Below the pieces are notes generated by a model. It worked only from the letters and a program-made list of their open reading frames with translations, searched no databases and was not told where the DNA came from. This document shows, piece after piece, positions 12,501 through 27,500 of a DNA stretch of 64,000 bases. This stretch comes from Amyelois transitella (lineage: Eukaryota > Arthropoda > Insecta > Lepidoptera > Pyralidae). The DNA lies in contig NC_083520.1 in the NCBI RefSeq assembly GCF_032362555.1, positions 682,001-746,000 on the forward strand, in the 5' to 3' direction. The number at the start of each line of letters is the position of its first letter. Position 1 is the first letter of the stretch. The translations under genes and the position numbers were made by a program.

Positions 12501-15500
12501 TAATAATATGTATTTATAGTGTATATTATGTATATATATCTTGTATGTATTTACGCATTTTCTTTTTGTAATGTATGTATTTTGTCAGTATGCATGTGCA
12601 CTTTATCGCACCACCAACTTAAAGTTTTTTCTGTTTGGTCAACTGGTTGACTGGTAGAGAATGCCAAGCGGCATTAAGTCCGCCTTTTGTACATTTTTTG
12701 TTTTTGTGCAATAAAGTTTAAATAAATAAATAAATAAAATTAATCAACATACCGTGAAAATATAATGTTGCCATTTAAAACCAATAACAAAAGATCAAAT
12801 TGCCACACTCTATCTGTAGTCTTATATACTGACAGTGTAACTACAATCTAGCGATTACGTGAGACGGGTAATTGTATCCCACGCTCATAACCCATCGATC
12901 AATGTTCACATTGAAACATTGGCGGTATTTGGTACACCTTCGGTGGTTTTAGGGTTAAACTCTGAATGGTCTAATTCTGTAAAACCGCTAAGTTTGTAAC
13001 CATTTTCTTTTAGAAAACAATTTCAATATTAAGCTTCAGATTTAGGCTTCGGGTTTTATAATATAAGCTATTTTTTATTATTTATACATACATATATTCA
13101 GGTCTGTCTCCCTCGTAGACAGTGCCAACAGTCTTGAAAAGACTGATAGGCCACGTTCAGCTGTTTGGCTTAATGATAGAATTGAAATTCAAATATTGAC
13201 AGGTTGCTAGCCCATCGCCTAAAATAGGAATCCCAAGTATATAAGCCTATCCCTTAGTCGCCTTTTACGACATCCATGGGAAAGCGATTCTATTATTTTC
13301 TATTGGTGCCGGGAACCACACGGCACAGTATCTATATTGCGATTATTTTATGTATCACATAGGTAGTACAGTACGCACAACACACCTACCTACTTTTATT
13401 TTTATTATTTACTAGCTGTGCCCGCAACTTCGTCCGCGTGGAATAGTTATTTTGGGCATCATTGAAGCCCTCAAGGATGAATAATTGTCACCATTTTTTT
13501 CACTTTTTCCATTATTTCTTTGCTCCTTATAATTGCAGCGTGATGTTATATAGCCTAAAGCCTTCCTCGATAAATGGTCTATTCAGCGCAAAAAGAATTT
13601 TGCAATTCGAACCAGTAGTTCTTGAGATTAGAAGAATTTAAAGAAACAAACAAACTCTTCAGCTTTATAATATTAGTATAGAGAGTAGGTACCTACCTTT
13701 GATTTAGGTTCATGTTTGATATAAATAAATAAAAATGACAATGATATGTATTAGTACCTAATCTCGAATTAAAGCATATATTTAAAGACAGAAATCGTTA
13801 TTCAAATATATTTAAAGATAATTTGCATAATTCGCCAATTATTATGGACGGGTATTGATTTACTGTCAGCACTTACGATAAATATATAGGTATATATTCA
13901 TAACTTGTACTTTATTTAAACGCACATACTTCTGCCGGCGACTTTGCCCGTAAAGATCTTGTTAACTTTTCTATTTTTAAGAGAAAAATTATAAAGTACG
14001 GTAGTTATATTTTATTTGAAAATCAAGTATTTAAAAAAATTATTGCAAATATAGTTTGTTTGCTTCTATTATATTAATTGTTTACACGAGAAAAAACACA
14101 AAATATACAAAAGCAGACTTACTTATAATATTATCCTATTAAGGGATAGTTTTTGTTTTTCAAAGTAAAACATTTGAAAGCCGTATATGCCTAATCATTT
14201 CAGTAATTCCGTACTTAGTTTTAATCGTAAAAGTTGTATCGTAACACGATATTTTTACTCCGTTACAGATAGCTTACCATCCAAATTAACAGTTCAAAGT
14301 GGACATTGAAATACTTTTGACTACTTAACATAAAATTCCGATCATAACCGATAAGGTACGAACACTATCTTAAATCAGCTTCCTCTTGGCCGTCAATAAA
14401 TCAAATTTGTTCTCGCTACCGCACTTAACTTTTGGAGCCACACGTGGCCTATCACAACATTCATATTTATTTCATTCACATTAAGAAAAAAACAGTCAAA
14501 TAGAGTTTGTACATACTACGCACATAAATTAACGTCTCATTCCCGGAGAGTTAGGCAGAGATCTTTTCCCTTGTCACGATCTCTGCATACTTCTTTCGCT
14601 TCATCCATATTCATAGCTCTCTTCATGCAAGCTGGGTGGTTTCGGGTAGTCTATAACATCATGGATTGATCCTAGTTGGACAGATTCAAAATTATGTGCG
14701 AAAGCTTAACAATTCATATACCCTGTACGTATCACGTCCGTACCAGTTCAGGTATAAACAGAGTTAATAGTGTCGAAAAGATTTGAAGGCTGCGGTCAGC
14801 TGGAAGGCGTATAATATAATTGAGATAGATATATATGAGATGCTGCACATTCTGGCCGGCCCACAATCCAAATTATAACAATAAATACATAATATTTTAA
14901 AACTTAGTCCTTAACTAAACAAAATACATTTTTAATAAGCATCGTTCATAAATTAAAACACATTAAAACTTTATCGCATAAACTTGTCTTATTTCTACTT
15001 CATAAAGGTTTTCTATTACAGCTTAGGTCATCAAACTAAACTTACTAGCAGGTGGAAAGGCAGCACCCATAAAAAATTCCACAATAGAAACTAAACGCAC
15101 GACGCCTGACGCGGCAAAACCGTTGGGACGAAAAAAAAAGAATTATAAAAAAAAAAACAAATACCAGAGACAACCGGTCTCTAGAACCGAACTAGTTTTT
15201 AATGATCCCCCATCGATACCGGCAGATGACAGCAGATATGTAGTGATAGCCAATAATTAATTGTTGGTAGTATACCATGTTGATTAGTTTTTATAATACG
15301 ATTCCAAAGGGACTTGTCGGTATGTTCCATATTTTGGCTAGTTACCTTTTTGGTCTCGTTTTGTTTTACCATTAGAACTAGTTGGAACTTGAATGTTCAA
15401 TACTGGCTGAAAAAAAAAATTAATGTGGCTTTCGTTTTTTTTATTTATTTACTCGTCTAAGCATAGATAACATTTGTAGATTTTTTTTTAATTTGATCAT

Positions 15501-18500
15501 ATTAAAACTATAAATGTCCAGTAAATCGGTAAAAAATCCTGTTTCTTTGTTCACGCGGACAAAGTTGCGGGTGGCAACTAGTTTTTAATACAAGGATTTC
15601 TCCTGTGTGCTTCCGTCGTTCGCGTGTTATCTAGAAAACTGAGACATTTGCCGTCTTTAGCATTGTTAGTAGGTACTATCTGATCGAATTGTAAGCGAGC
15701 GCCTCTGACAACCACAGCGGCTCTCAAACAGTTTAAATTAACGACGTATAATGTTTAAATTGTGCCGTGTGGTTCCCGTCCCTTTTGAATAAGACTACAC
15801 CTCTCCCATGGATATCGTAAAGGGCGACTAAGGAAATATGGACACGATCATCTATTATAAACTTCCATGCTGGTTTGGTAGCGAAGAAAAAACTTAGTGT
15901 TAATTCCTTCCCGAGTCAGGCAAGGTAAAGGTTTACTAGTAGTAAAGTAAATGTATCATCTCAATTAAACTCAATTCAGGTGTGGAAGTAACCGAGATTT
16001 ACGGCAGGTTTAAGAACAACTATAACTTTGCTTCATATGTAACTTTGCAAATAGGTTACCATAAAGTTTGTCAACCACTGGCCCGCAGAGCGCCGAGCCC
16101 TTAAAACGACTGAAACCAATTAAGCGTCGTATCAATAAACTCCTAATTAATCGATTTTATACACGCGGGTTTATGCTAATTGGCAGAATTAAATATAAAC
16201 CTTTCGCTTTAAGTTTTTATGTCTTATTTTGTCACTTCTAATTGGTCGCTTAACTCGCGCCTCGTTTATCGCCAGAAATTTGTAAAAAGTGTTTTTTTAT
16301 CGTTTTATAGCTCAATTCTTTAAGTAAATTGATAAAATTGACACTTGTTGTACTATAGGCACTTTATTTTACGCTAGCTGTGCCCGCGACTTTGTCCGCG
16401 TGGAAAAGTTATTTTGGACATCATTGAAGCCCTCATGATGAATAATTTTCCCCGCTTTTTTTCACATTCTCCATTATTTATTCGCTCCTAATAGTTGCAG
16501 CGTGATGTTATATAGCCTAAATAAATGATCTATTCAACACAAAAAGAATTTTTCAATTCGAACCAGTAGTTCCTGAGCGCATTTATTATGCATAGCGCGT
16601 TCAAACAAACAAACTCTTCAGCTTTATAATATTAGTATACATAGATTTCAGTGCGTTCTTAAAATCTTGATCACTACTGTATGGCGTTTACATTACCTTA
16701 CATAAGACTAGATCCCCATATCGTTTTTTTAACAACATATTTCAAGTACCGACAACGGTAAGTTACTATTTTATTATATGTATGTATGTAAGACGACTAA
16801 GGGATAGGCTTATAAACTTGGGATTCTTCTTTTAGGCGGCAGGCTAGCAATCTGTCACTTTATAAGAATCTCAATTCTATCAATAAGCCAAACAGCTGAA
16901 CGTGGCCTATCAGTATTATCAAGACTGTTGGCTCTGTCTACCACGCAAGGGATAGAATAGAATAGATTTATTTTCAAAATTGGATACAAGGTATCACTTA
17001 TTGACGTCACATAACATCCGTCACAAAGTCCGCTTCCAAAGCGCATGTGTAGAAGAAGCGGCGGAACAAACTACACTGCAGCATTTTCATTGGACGTCAA
17101 TTTACAAATATAGATCTCTTAAATCTAAATCGTGGACGAATGCACATTGTCTACATTAAAAAACATGAATGAATGTAGAACTGATTATGTCAATACGAAT
17201 ATTTCGTCAAATATTCGATATAGACGTGATTATATGTATGGTTATGTTTCAGTAAGCTAGAAAAATAGCATATCATAACAGTAAATGCGTTTACATACAT
17301 GTCATATACTTATCAATTAGGTGTTCGCATACACGTGTACAATTGAATCGCTCTTTCGGTCAGCGAAACACTAACCACGGGTTATTACACGTTTTTAATT
17401 CAATTATTTTAACAGTTAACATTATAACCACTACGTAAACCACAGTTAAATAGATGGAACCATTTCGTGAGTTGATTTGTACGGTCGTGCGTGTGAAGTG
17501 AAAGTGAATTATAAATATGTCTGACTCTTTATATCGTTTGGTGTTCAGACAGGATGGATGTCAAAACAATAACATATACACAAACATACATATAATCACG
17601 TCTCTATCCCTTACGGGGAAGACAGAGCCAACAGTCTCGGAAATGATAGTTTGAGATTGAAATAACAGGTTGATAGCACATCGCCTACAAGATTACAAAC
17701 CTATACTTAGTCGCCTTTTACGACATCCATGGGAAAGAGATGGAGTGGTCCGCCTCTTTTTTGTATTGGTGCCGGGTTATTATTAATTTATCTTCATCAT
17801 TAACTTTAATGTAATGCTTCATTTTGTCATTCAGATTGGTCAGTCTCAACTTGGAAATGACTTTCAATGTTTAATGATTTGTTGTCATCATTTGCTGTGA
17901 AAGTGATTTTAATACGCTCATTTAAAAGCGACCATCAAATTTTTTATTTAAATATTTTAAAGTTGTAACGCCTACCTGGTTGTATTCTTAATGGCCTGTT
18001 GTCGGATTCTCGGATCCGAAAGCTTTTTCTAAATGGCCTAAATCTTAGATATTTTTCTAGGTAAATAAATATTCATTATAAAATATAGTATCGTTGAGTT
18101 AGTATCTCATAACACAAGTCTAGAATTCACTTTGGGGCTACCTCAATCTGTGTAATTTGTACCGTATTGACTTATGTAAGTATAATTCATATTATTTTAA
18201 TCTCACTTGGCTTAAAAGAACGAAATTTTGCAAAGTTTTCAGAGTCAACTATATCACTTATTTTGGCTTGGACTCTCTATATCTCTTATTTCGTAAGAAA
18301 TGACTTGTAATTTTTATGAATTGATTGTAATAAAACTCCTTATAAAAGACATCAACGCGTGTTATCTGTTCTTTTTTTTTACTAAACTTTATTTTAAACA
18401 TATAATACTTTTTTTTAAACTAATAATATTAACTAAAAATCATAATGTAAAGATACTGAAGACTAGCGCTCTTCAGTGCTCTGTGTAACAGACATTTCCT

Positions 18501-21500
18501 AATTTAAATGCTCGAAAGGTTCTCCACGAAGCGAAGTGTGTAGTTATCCAAGTTATTCTAAAAATCCTGGCTGACGAGACACCGCCCTGCAACATTTTTT
18601 TCTTGTTCTAATTAACACTAAGCAGTGTAGGTTGGCAGTACTGTTTCGCGCTTAAAAAACACATAATGCCGCGCGTTTTAGTGATGGGAAAGATATGGTA
18701 TTTTCTTTAAAAAAATAACAGTACCTATTCTGTATTCAAAGATTGGTTTTTTACTCTTTGTTCAAGATATATATTTTTTTATTAATACTCCAAGTATACT
18801 AACTACTAATGGAACTATCATTCAGTTTCGTCCGAATGGTAGTAATTACAAGAGCTTGAAAACAAATGACGGAGCATGTAATTTATTTAAGGGTTAATAA
18901 AACATTAGTCGAGAAAAAGCACTATAAGAAACTATATTACAGAGTAAAATTTATTATTTTTTCTTCTTACAGCGTATATCAATAATAAAATACCAAGTTT
19001 TTAAACACAAATAAACTGAGACAAAGCAACATCATCATAGTTAATTTCCGTACCATTTTCAAAGCGAAATCACCTATGAAAGGCATTTGAAAGTGCACTC
19101 GCATTGAAATCAACATTTCAATAAGTCAGAGCAGTAACTTGTGACAAGCTGAAATATACTGCTTTCTTATCTCATTCAGTATCAATTTCACGAACGAGAA
19201 ACATTACTCAGGATTGTTTCACACTACTACCTAAATTGAAGAGCGTGCAGAAGGGCCACTTTACAATTTTATCGACTAAATTATACTCGGAGTTAAATAA
19301 ATTTAATGTTTATCTTTCAGAAAATTTATAAAATCTTAGTAAGAGTTATAAATTATAATATTTACACAGTTATAGAATAGAAATAGCCAGCGGGGCACGC
19401 GCGATGCCGTTTTTATCGCGCGATAAACTATCGCTGTTTCGCTTTTTATTATGACGTGAAACGGGACAAAGTTAGTTTATCGCACGATTAAAACTATGTC
19501 ATGCTAGCCCCACAGTACAACATCCCTTTTATTGAGATAAGGAAAAAGAACAGATATTAGGTAGAGTTTAGAAGCAAAGTTTATTCGTTTGATAAGTTAT
19601 TAACAGATTTAATAATGAAATGTTTTTACACATTTGTACTATCTTTATGTTTTCTATCCTTTTCCAACTATTCAACAGACTGTTCGTCGACATTGTTTCA
19701 CTCGACTTTTCACATCCCTATGAGAACTGAACATGTTTGTTATGTTTGATGCGTGTATGTTATTCGTAATTTAAAATTGTATTACGTGAATTTTCGAATG
19801 CTTTGATTTTTTTTTAACTTATTTTCATAAACTAGCTGTTAACTGACACTCCGTCCGCGTTATACTTAAATTCCCGTATTCCCATTCCCGTAAGAATTTC
19901 AGCTAAAATCGACCGTGACGATTACCTTCAAATAATTTATTATTCCATGAAAAGGATTAAAACTCTATTCTGACAAAATTAAGCTCTTGAAGAAGTTTAA
20001 TGAAAAAATACAAACATTTTTGTTTTTGAAATATTTTTAAGATATAATCCTATGTAGCGAAATGTATTAATATTACCATATTATTATGGAACCAACGATT
20101 ATGAAGCAAAAGGTGTGTAATACCGAAGTTTAACGATACCCATTACACGAGAAAATAGCTGCGATAAAGATCTTAACCATATCAAGTAAAACGGTTGTAA
20201 TTTAAGTGTCTATTAAAATCGAAGTTTATGCGAAATGTCCAACTTTTGTTACGAAATCCCGCGGTGGATCGCATGACATTTATCCAGGATAATCCGGAAT
20301 TTATAACGCACATAATCGGCCATCGCCACGCACCATAAAGTATAGCTCACACCGCGAGCGAGCGAGCGACGCAAGCGAGCATCTTTTTACCAAAAGAGGT
20401 ACCTACATGGTACAGTCAAGAAAATATCAACTTACATAAATTCACTGCAAATACGCTTCTATCACCGCGTCATACAGTTTTGCGTGCTCGCAAGTTCAGT
20501 GTAAGCACATCTTTAAAACCACAAATTATTATAAAACTTATAATAGACGTTGCCAATGCCTCCATTACTATACTTACTATAAATCATGGAATTATGAATG
20601 TTATAACAATAATCTACGGTTTGAATTCCTTTGAGAATACTGGAATTCTTCGTCGTATAAGTAAGAGGTGCAAGTGACATTGGTAGCTCGTAAAAAAGAT
20701 TTATATTGGTCGAGTGGGCGAGTAAACACAAGAGGCATTTATTATCCAGCGACTTGATAATTCATACTTATAAAAGACTACTACTACGATACTTATATAT
20801 TATCTTTAAACATACATAAAATCAGGCCTTCCCGGAGGGGTAGGCAGAGACTACATCTTTTCACTTGCCACGATATCTGCACACTTACTCTCTCTCTCTT
20901 TTCATGCCAGCTCGGCGGTTTCAGGTATTAAATTATCTTAAATTATCTTTTTACACCAAGAAATTAAAACAATATCTTTTTTATGTAAAACTTAGTCTGA
21001 AATAAGTTTCTTTGACAGTCATGAAAGGCGACCGACGCCAGATTCATAAGTATTCGAGAAAAATGAACGTAGTTTTAAGTAAGGATAAGCTCAAGTTGCG
21101 CAGAATAAAAACGAGCTCTTTATAATACTAAGTTTGTCAAATAAAATGTCATTACGCTGTCTGTAGCATAATCATAATAATAAACATTTATCCCTTGAAT
21201 ATGGTTACAATGTAAATCTTAACTATCTTTTTAGGTACAAGTCAAGTAAAATATGCAATCAGCATGATTTTTTGTAGTCAATCAAATAATCCACTGCATT
21301 GATTGAACGGACATCATTTTACTGAAACGTATAACCAAAAGCTTTCAAGCGCCATTTTCCCTACTCGCCCAATCAACTCGTCCAATATGAACATATTGAA
21401 GTAAGTGTCATTGGTCTAACGTAACTGTTTTTGATGGTCACAACTCAATGATTGCCGCTTATCCGATAGTAATATACTCGGAAGACGGTTGGACCTGTTC

Positions 21501-24500
21501 CCATCCCTAGTCGATATTGTCTTCCTTGTTTATTTTTTTTTTTTATATTTATCTTTGTCATGTTTTACTGGCCACGATCAATGCATACTTCTTTCGCGCT
21601 CCATGCACATTTATTAATTTTAAAATTTAATTCCACAAAAAAAAATGTACAAAAGGCGGACTTAATGCCGTCAGCTTTTGACTGCTTTGGTCAGCTGGTT
21701 GACTGGTAGAGAATGCCAAACATTCTCTACCAGTTAACCAGCTGACCAAACAGAAAAACTTTCAGTTTTTATCGTTTTGTGTATTTTGTATTTATCCAGG
21801 ACTAGACTTTTTTCCAGTGCTTCATTCTGTGGGAATCTCCAGGAGGAAATGCAGCCTGTGCATTTATAACTACTAAGTATTATGATGCTGCATTGGGGAA
21901 GTTTTTACACGAATTGACTCCCGTCTGACCTCCGCAAGGTTTGTGGGAGAACCTGACTCCAAATGGTTATATATCCAGTTGCCTGAATGTGGAGGTTTCT
22001 AGTTAACCATTCGAATAACTACTGACTAGCACAGTAATCGTTTTATCTCGTTAGAGTCCCATAAAATACCTGGGGTGAAACTCAAAGTAATGCACCTAAC
22101 ATAAATAATGTTGGTATTATTTCTATCACAATCATATAAATAATTTCATGTGAACATCGACAATAAGAAACAATTTATTAAACCATTGATCAAACCACGG
22201 TCATAACACGTTCACGGTTACTATAAACGATTAATTATCGCACTTCAACGTACGGCCATAAAATATATAGCGTATAGATGTGGCTCTTCTTAAGCTGCCT
22301 ACACACCCGACTAACGAAGGCTAGCGGAACCGTCGACACGCGCTAGGTACAACTAAAAAGATATATAGCTACGATTAAGATAAAAAACATCTCTCATTAT
22401 TACGTATTTCTAGCAAGATTTCTACGCGGGGCGTCGCTCCCGTTAGAATTTCCAAGTAGCCTTTTAACTCTTGAAGTGTCATATCCCGTGAAAATCTGTT
22501 TATTAGTTTAACTTTTTTCGTTTCAAAACAAAAATATATATATTTACTATAATTTAAATAAGGTAATATTACCGAATATAAAAAGTATAGTATACTCCAT
22601 CGCTTTCCCATGGATATCGTAAAAGGCGAATTTAGGATAGGCTTATAAACTTGGGATTGTTCTTTTAGGCGATAGGCTAGCAACCTGTCGCTATTTGAAT
22701 TTCAATTCTATCATTAAGCCTAACAGCTGAACGTGGCCTGTCAGTCTTTCGAGATTGCTGGCTCTGTCTTCCCCACAAGAGATATAGACGTGATTACATG
22801 AATGACTGAAAGTAAAGGACTCAAGCCTGAGTTGCTGCATTATCGCTCTGGGCCAACTTTATTTTTATAACTACTGTACAAATTATAAATCTCCGAGCAT
22901 ATATACTCCAATTACGAAGAGAAAGAATTCACTAATGAACTTCGAGCACAATGTGAACCGATGTTCGGCATCTTGCAATCCTTGTTTATGGCAACATGGA
23001 AAAACGAATGAAGAAACAAAACGCATTTACTTTTTTTTAAATTTTACGGCCGTGGCAGTCGACAGTTTAGCCACGTAAGGACGTTTAATCTTTATTATTT
23101 CCTTTTAAACGCATGTTCAGTATATTCTACTTGTAGTTAAATGTGACCGATGTAATCCTACCTCATTAACAACAAATAAAGTTACTTTGAATTGTTCTTG
23201 TACGATTATATTAAATTGTGGTTAACTTATTGTAATAAGTAAAAAATAAATAAGGACCTACTCAATACGTAGTAGGTAGGTGTAAGAACTGTCAGAAGTA
23301 CATTTTTAATGTTATTCAAATTAAATGTTTTATTCAGAAAGAAAATTATTTTGCATAGAAAAATAATGAAAACTTTTATTATTTTTAAATTTGTGTAGGT
23401 CAAAACGATAATCACGTTATTTAGACTAGGTTTCATCACCTCGTTTTCTCAAACAAAACCGCCTAAGAAGGGAAATCAATTGTCACACTCAATACATGAT
23501 AAAAGTTTACGAGAACTAGCCAAATTGAATGTCGGCCTGTTAATTCAATGGTTAGTTTTATGAATGAAACCCTATGTTATTATGAGTATCTCTCCTAATA
23601 ATAACACAGGGTCAGCTTTGCTTTTCTATGGGTATTACAGCTGTTTGGCTTATTCATAGAATTGAGATTCATATAAAGTGACAGGTTGCTAGCCTGTCGC
23701 CTAAAAAAGAATCCCAAGTTTATAAGCCCATCCCTTAGTCGCCTTTTACGAAATCCATGGGAAAGAGATGGATGGTCCTATTATTTTTTCTATTTGTGCC
23801 GGGCACCACACTGCACTCTTTCATTCAGTCATGTAATAGGTAATTCATGTAAGTAATAGATAGTGGATGGATTTAAAATAAATCCACTCCCTCTCTTCCC
23901 CGTGAATGTCAAGGACCAAACTCAAAAGAGCTGCATGACACATATTATCCAAAAACTTTGATAACACACATACATATAATCACGTCTATAACCCTTAGGG
24001 TAGACAGTGTACGCTGAGTGTAGAGCTTAAAAAAGCCCGCCTTAAATAACACTTACTAAAAATAAAAGTAAATTATCTAAACGATTGAGTTCCTAATCTT
24101 ATCTTTGTAATTCACAGCGTAAAAATATAAGAGCAGTTTCATTCCAATCCGAAATCTACACAGTACACACTCATAGTCTAGCTACACTAGATATTTATCC
24201 ACATTTTATTTAAGTAGTAAAGTTGTCCAGCTTCATCTATCTTTAGAAAACAAGATAAATTAATGAATAAGTTATAAGTACGCACGAACATTGCTTATTC
24301 TAAGTACGCAATAACGATAGTACAGAAAAGACACTTCATAATTTAATAGCATGAGTAGGTTGGTGAATGTGGACGAAAAAAGTTAACGAAAAAAGGTGCA
24401 GGACTCTTTCGAGCAAGATGTTATCGTATGCATTAATAGTTTTTGACGACCAAGGGAATTATAAAAATACCTTATTTTTTTAAAAACTTCATTATTAACT

Positions 24501-27500
24501 CGTAGTCATCTTGCTTGGGGAGAAGTCCAGGTTCATTCATCAACACTATGTTATCTTATAGTACTCCTTACTGTTGATTGTAACTTACAGTTATTTAGAA
24601 CGAACATAAGCATCATTCAAATTATTTTATACCCATAAGCCTTTTCACTAATTTCGGTAATAGTTGCATTTATTTAATTATGAATATTGTTTATTTATTG
24701 TAGTTTTTCTGTATGTTTATTATAATTATTTTATTTCATATTTTGTGTAGGCATAAATAATTTATTTAGTTTGACCCCACATAAAGTTATCTGTCAGATG
24801 CCAATGGTTAACTGGTAGATAATACTTCTAGCATTAAGTCCGCCAATTATGCTACATATTATATTTTATTATGTACAATAAAATTTAAATAAAAAAATAA
24901 AATTGTTCGAAGTTCACATATAATGGAAATTAAATCTCTCGTTTCTATTCATATTTTTTATCCTGGTAAAGGGTCAGGTCAAGAGTACCCGAAACCGCCG
25001 AGTTTGCATGAAGAGAGTTATGAATGTGGATGAAGCGAAGGAAGTGTGCAGAGATCGTGGCAAGTGGAGAGAGGTAGTCTCTGGGAAAGAGGTTAATTTT
25101 ATGTATGTATGTATTAATATTTTTTCATTAGGACTGGGCGCTATGCAGAGCGACCTTGAAAATTAATATTTGGACGAAACATACTGGTTTGTATGATGGA
25201 TTATAATCTGTTTAAAAAATAACGAATGAGCACGTTGCGAATAATGACTTTTCTATTCAACAGACGAAGAACTTTCCAGATAAATCACACAATATGTAAT
25301 TCTGTGTTCTTATTATTTTGTGGTAGCGATTTATCGGACCGCTTTCGCAGGAATCTTTAATTGAACAGTAAATCCGCCGGTTACCCTGTACTCGACGACT
25401 TTATTACCGATTTTACTCGAATTGGATATTATACTGAATGGCGAAATACGAAGACATTAATATAAGGCACAAGTATTGATTGTATTTTATTTAATTGCAG
25501 TCTTTTACTCGTTTCGAGATACGTAATCACTGTATTACGCCGCTCGGAGGTAGAAAGACTGTTGATTTATTTTAATTTCATGGTTTCATGTTTTTTTTTT
25601 TGCTTAATGTTTAATATTCCACCTTATTATACGTTTTAGGTATAAAATATTAAATTATTCGGAAGACCGGAAGGGTTAGTGCGAGTTTTACTCGATCAAA
25701 CGTGTCGAGCAAACAAACGCGAATTTGTATGTGATTTGATCAGCGCCACCTAGTGGTAATAAATAAATATATAAGGGATAAATTACACAAATTGAGTTAG
25801 CCTCGAAGTAAGTTCGAGACTTGTGTTACGAGATACTAACTCAACGGTACTATATTTTATAATAAATACTTATATAGATAAACATCCAAGACCCAGGCTA
25901 AACAGAAAAAGTTATTTTCTCATCATGCCCTGGCCGAGATTCGAACCCGGGACCTCCGGTGTCACAGACAAGCGTCCTACTGCTGCGCCACAGAGGCCGT
26001 CAATGCTTGTTATCTCCTGTGCTATTAAGATCTTAAGATTTCTCGACTAAATTGTGAACTAATGACGTTTCGCTCTCCACAATTTCAGAACGGATGCACC
26101 GCGTTGCAGCGCGCAGCCGCTGACGGCCACGTGGAGGCGGTCCAACTGTTGCTCCAGCATGGAGCGAGCCCCAACAAGCAGGATCTCGTTGTAAGCATCT
26201 TTTTTCGTATGCTTTTGACACAGCAGTCGCTATCAGGCGTGTTTTTGAGGCGCGCGTTTTTTTTTTTCACAAAAGGATACTATGTTTGTATCGCTCATTG
26301 ACGTTAACTTAACCCAATTTTAATGATATTTAGTTACTACCGCTTCCAAAGCGCAGGTGTAGAGGAAGCTGCGGAAGAAAATTTTAACCGGACGACATTC
26401 TATACTAATATAATAAAGCTGCAGAGTTTGTTTGTTTGAACGCGCTAATCTCAGGAACTACTGGTTTGAATCAAAAAATTATTTTTGTGTTGAATAGACC
26501 ATTTATCGAGGAAGGCTTTAGGCTATATAACATCACGCTGCAACTATAAGGAGCGAAGAAATAATGGAAAAATTTTTATCCTTGAGGGCTTCAATGATGC
26601 TCGAAATAACTTTCACGCGAACGAAGTCGCGGGCACAGCTAGTTAAAAAATAAAAATCTAGGCCGTGGACAAATGCACGCGTTGTACTCAACATACAAAA
26701 ATGGTTTAACGATTTCAATACAAATATTAGGTATTGCACTGTTTCACGCCGGTTATATCAAATTAGGGTTGCCAGGCTTGACCAGGAGATAGCCTGGCTG
26801 TTTGTTTGGCTGTTCAGCCAAAATTTACGGTATCCTGCTTTTGTCAAGCTTTTTATATTGCGGATCGAAACTCAAGAAGTAACTCAAGAACAACACAAGA
26901 TGTTTACGACATCCTGTCATAAAACTGCATCTCTAGACCATTTTTTTATTTTCCAGCATGGCAACACAGCAACGCACGAAGCGGCGTGGAAGGGCTACTC
27001 GCGATGCGTCGCCATTTTGGCCGCGGGGGGCGCCGACCTCTCGGCGAAGAACGCGGGCGGCTTCACCCCCCTCCACCTGGCCTGCCAGAACGGCCATAAT
27101 CAGTCCTGCAGAGAGCTGCTATTGGCTGGAGCGTCGCCTGATGAACAGAACAATGTGAGTAATAAATATATGTGTTTACATATAAATATAACCGTGCCGT
27201 GTGGTTCCCGGCACCAATACAAAAAATAAAAGGACCACTCCATCTCTTTCCTGTGGATGTCGTAAAAAGCGACTAAGGGATAGGCTTACAAACTTTGGAT
27301 TCTTTTCTAGGCGATGGGCTAGCAACCTGTCACTATTTGAATCTCAATTCTATCATTAAGTCAAATAGCTGAACGTGGCCATTCAGTCTTTTCAGGACTG
27401 TTGGCTCTGTCTACCCCGCAGGGGTTGTGGACGTGACCATATGTATGTACATATATAAATAAGTGTTGCCGATCGACAGTCCACTATGTTGAGTAAAAGT

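Larger units (their letters stand above)
6580..26088 (+). other. Intron 1 of the Diego-like gene, 19.5 kb
   Basis: AT-rich DNA with one LINE, many family A copies, two family C copies, a hairpin element at 19384-19508 and a folded-back LINE tail at 21686-21750. I looked for a missing ankyrin exon (TPLHLAA-like) and found none. Confidence 0.75.

Noticed and set aside
26062..26301. Open frame reading through the Diego exon 2 donor
   Set aside because: The ankyrin pattern stops at QDLV where GTAAGC begins, and what follows is intron.
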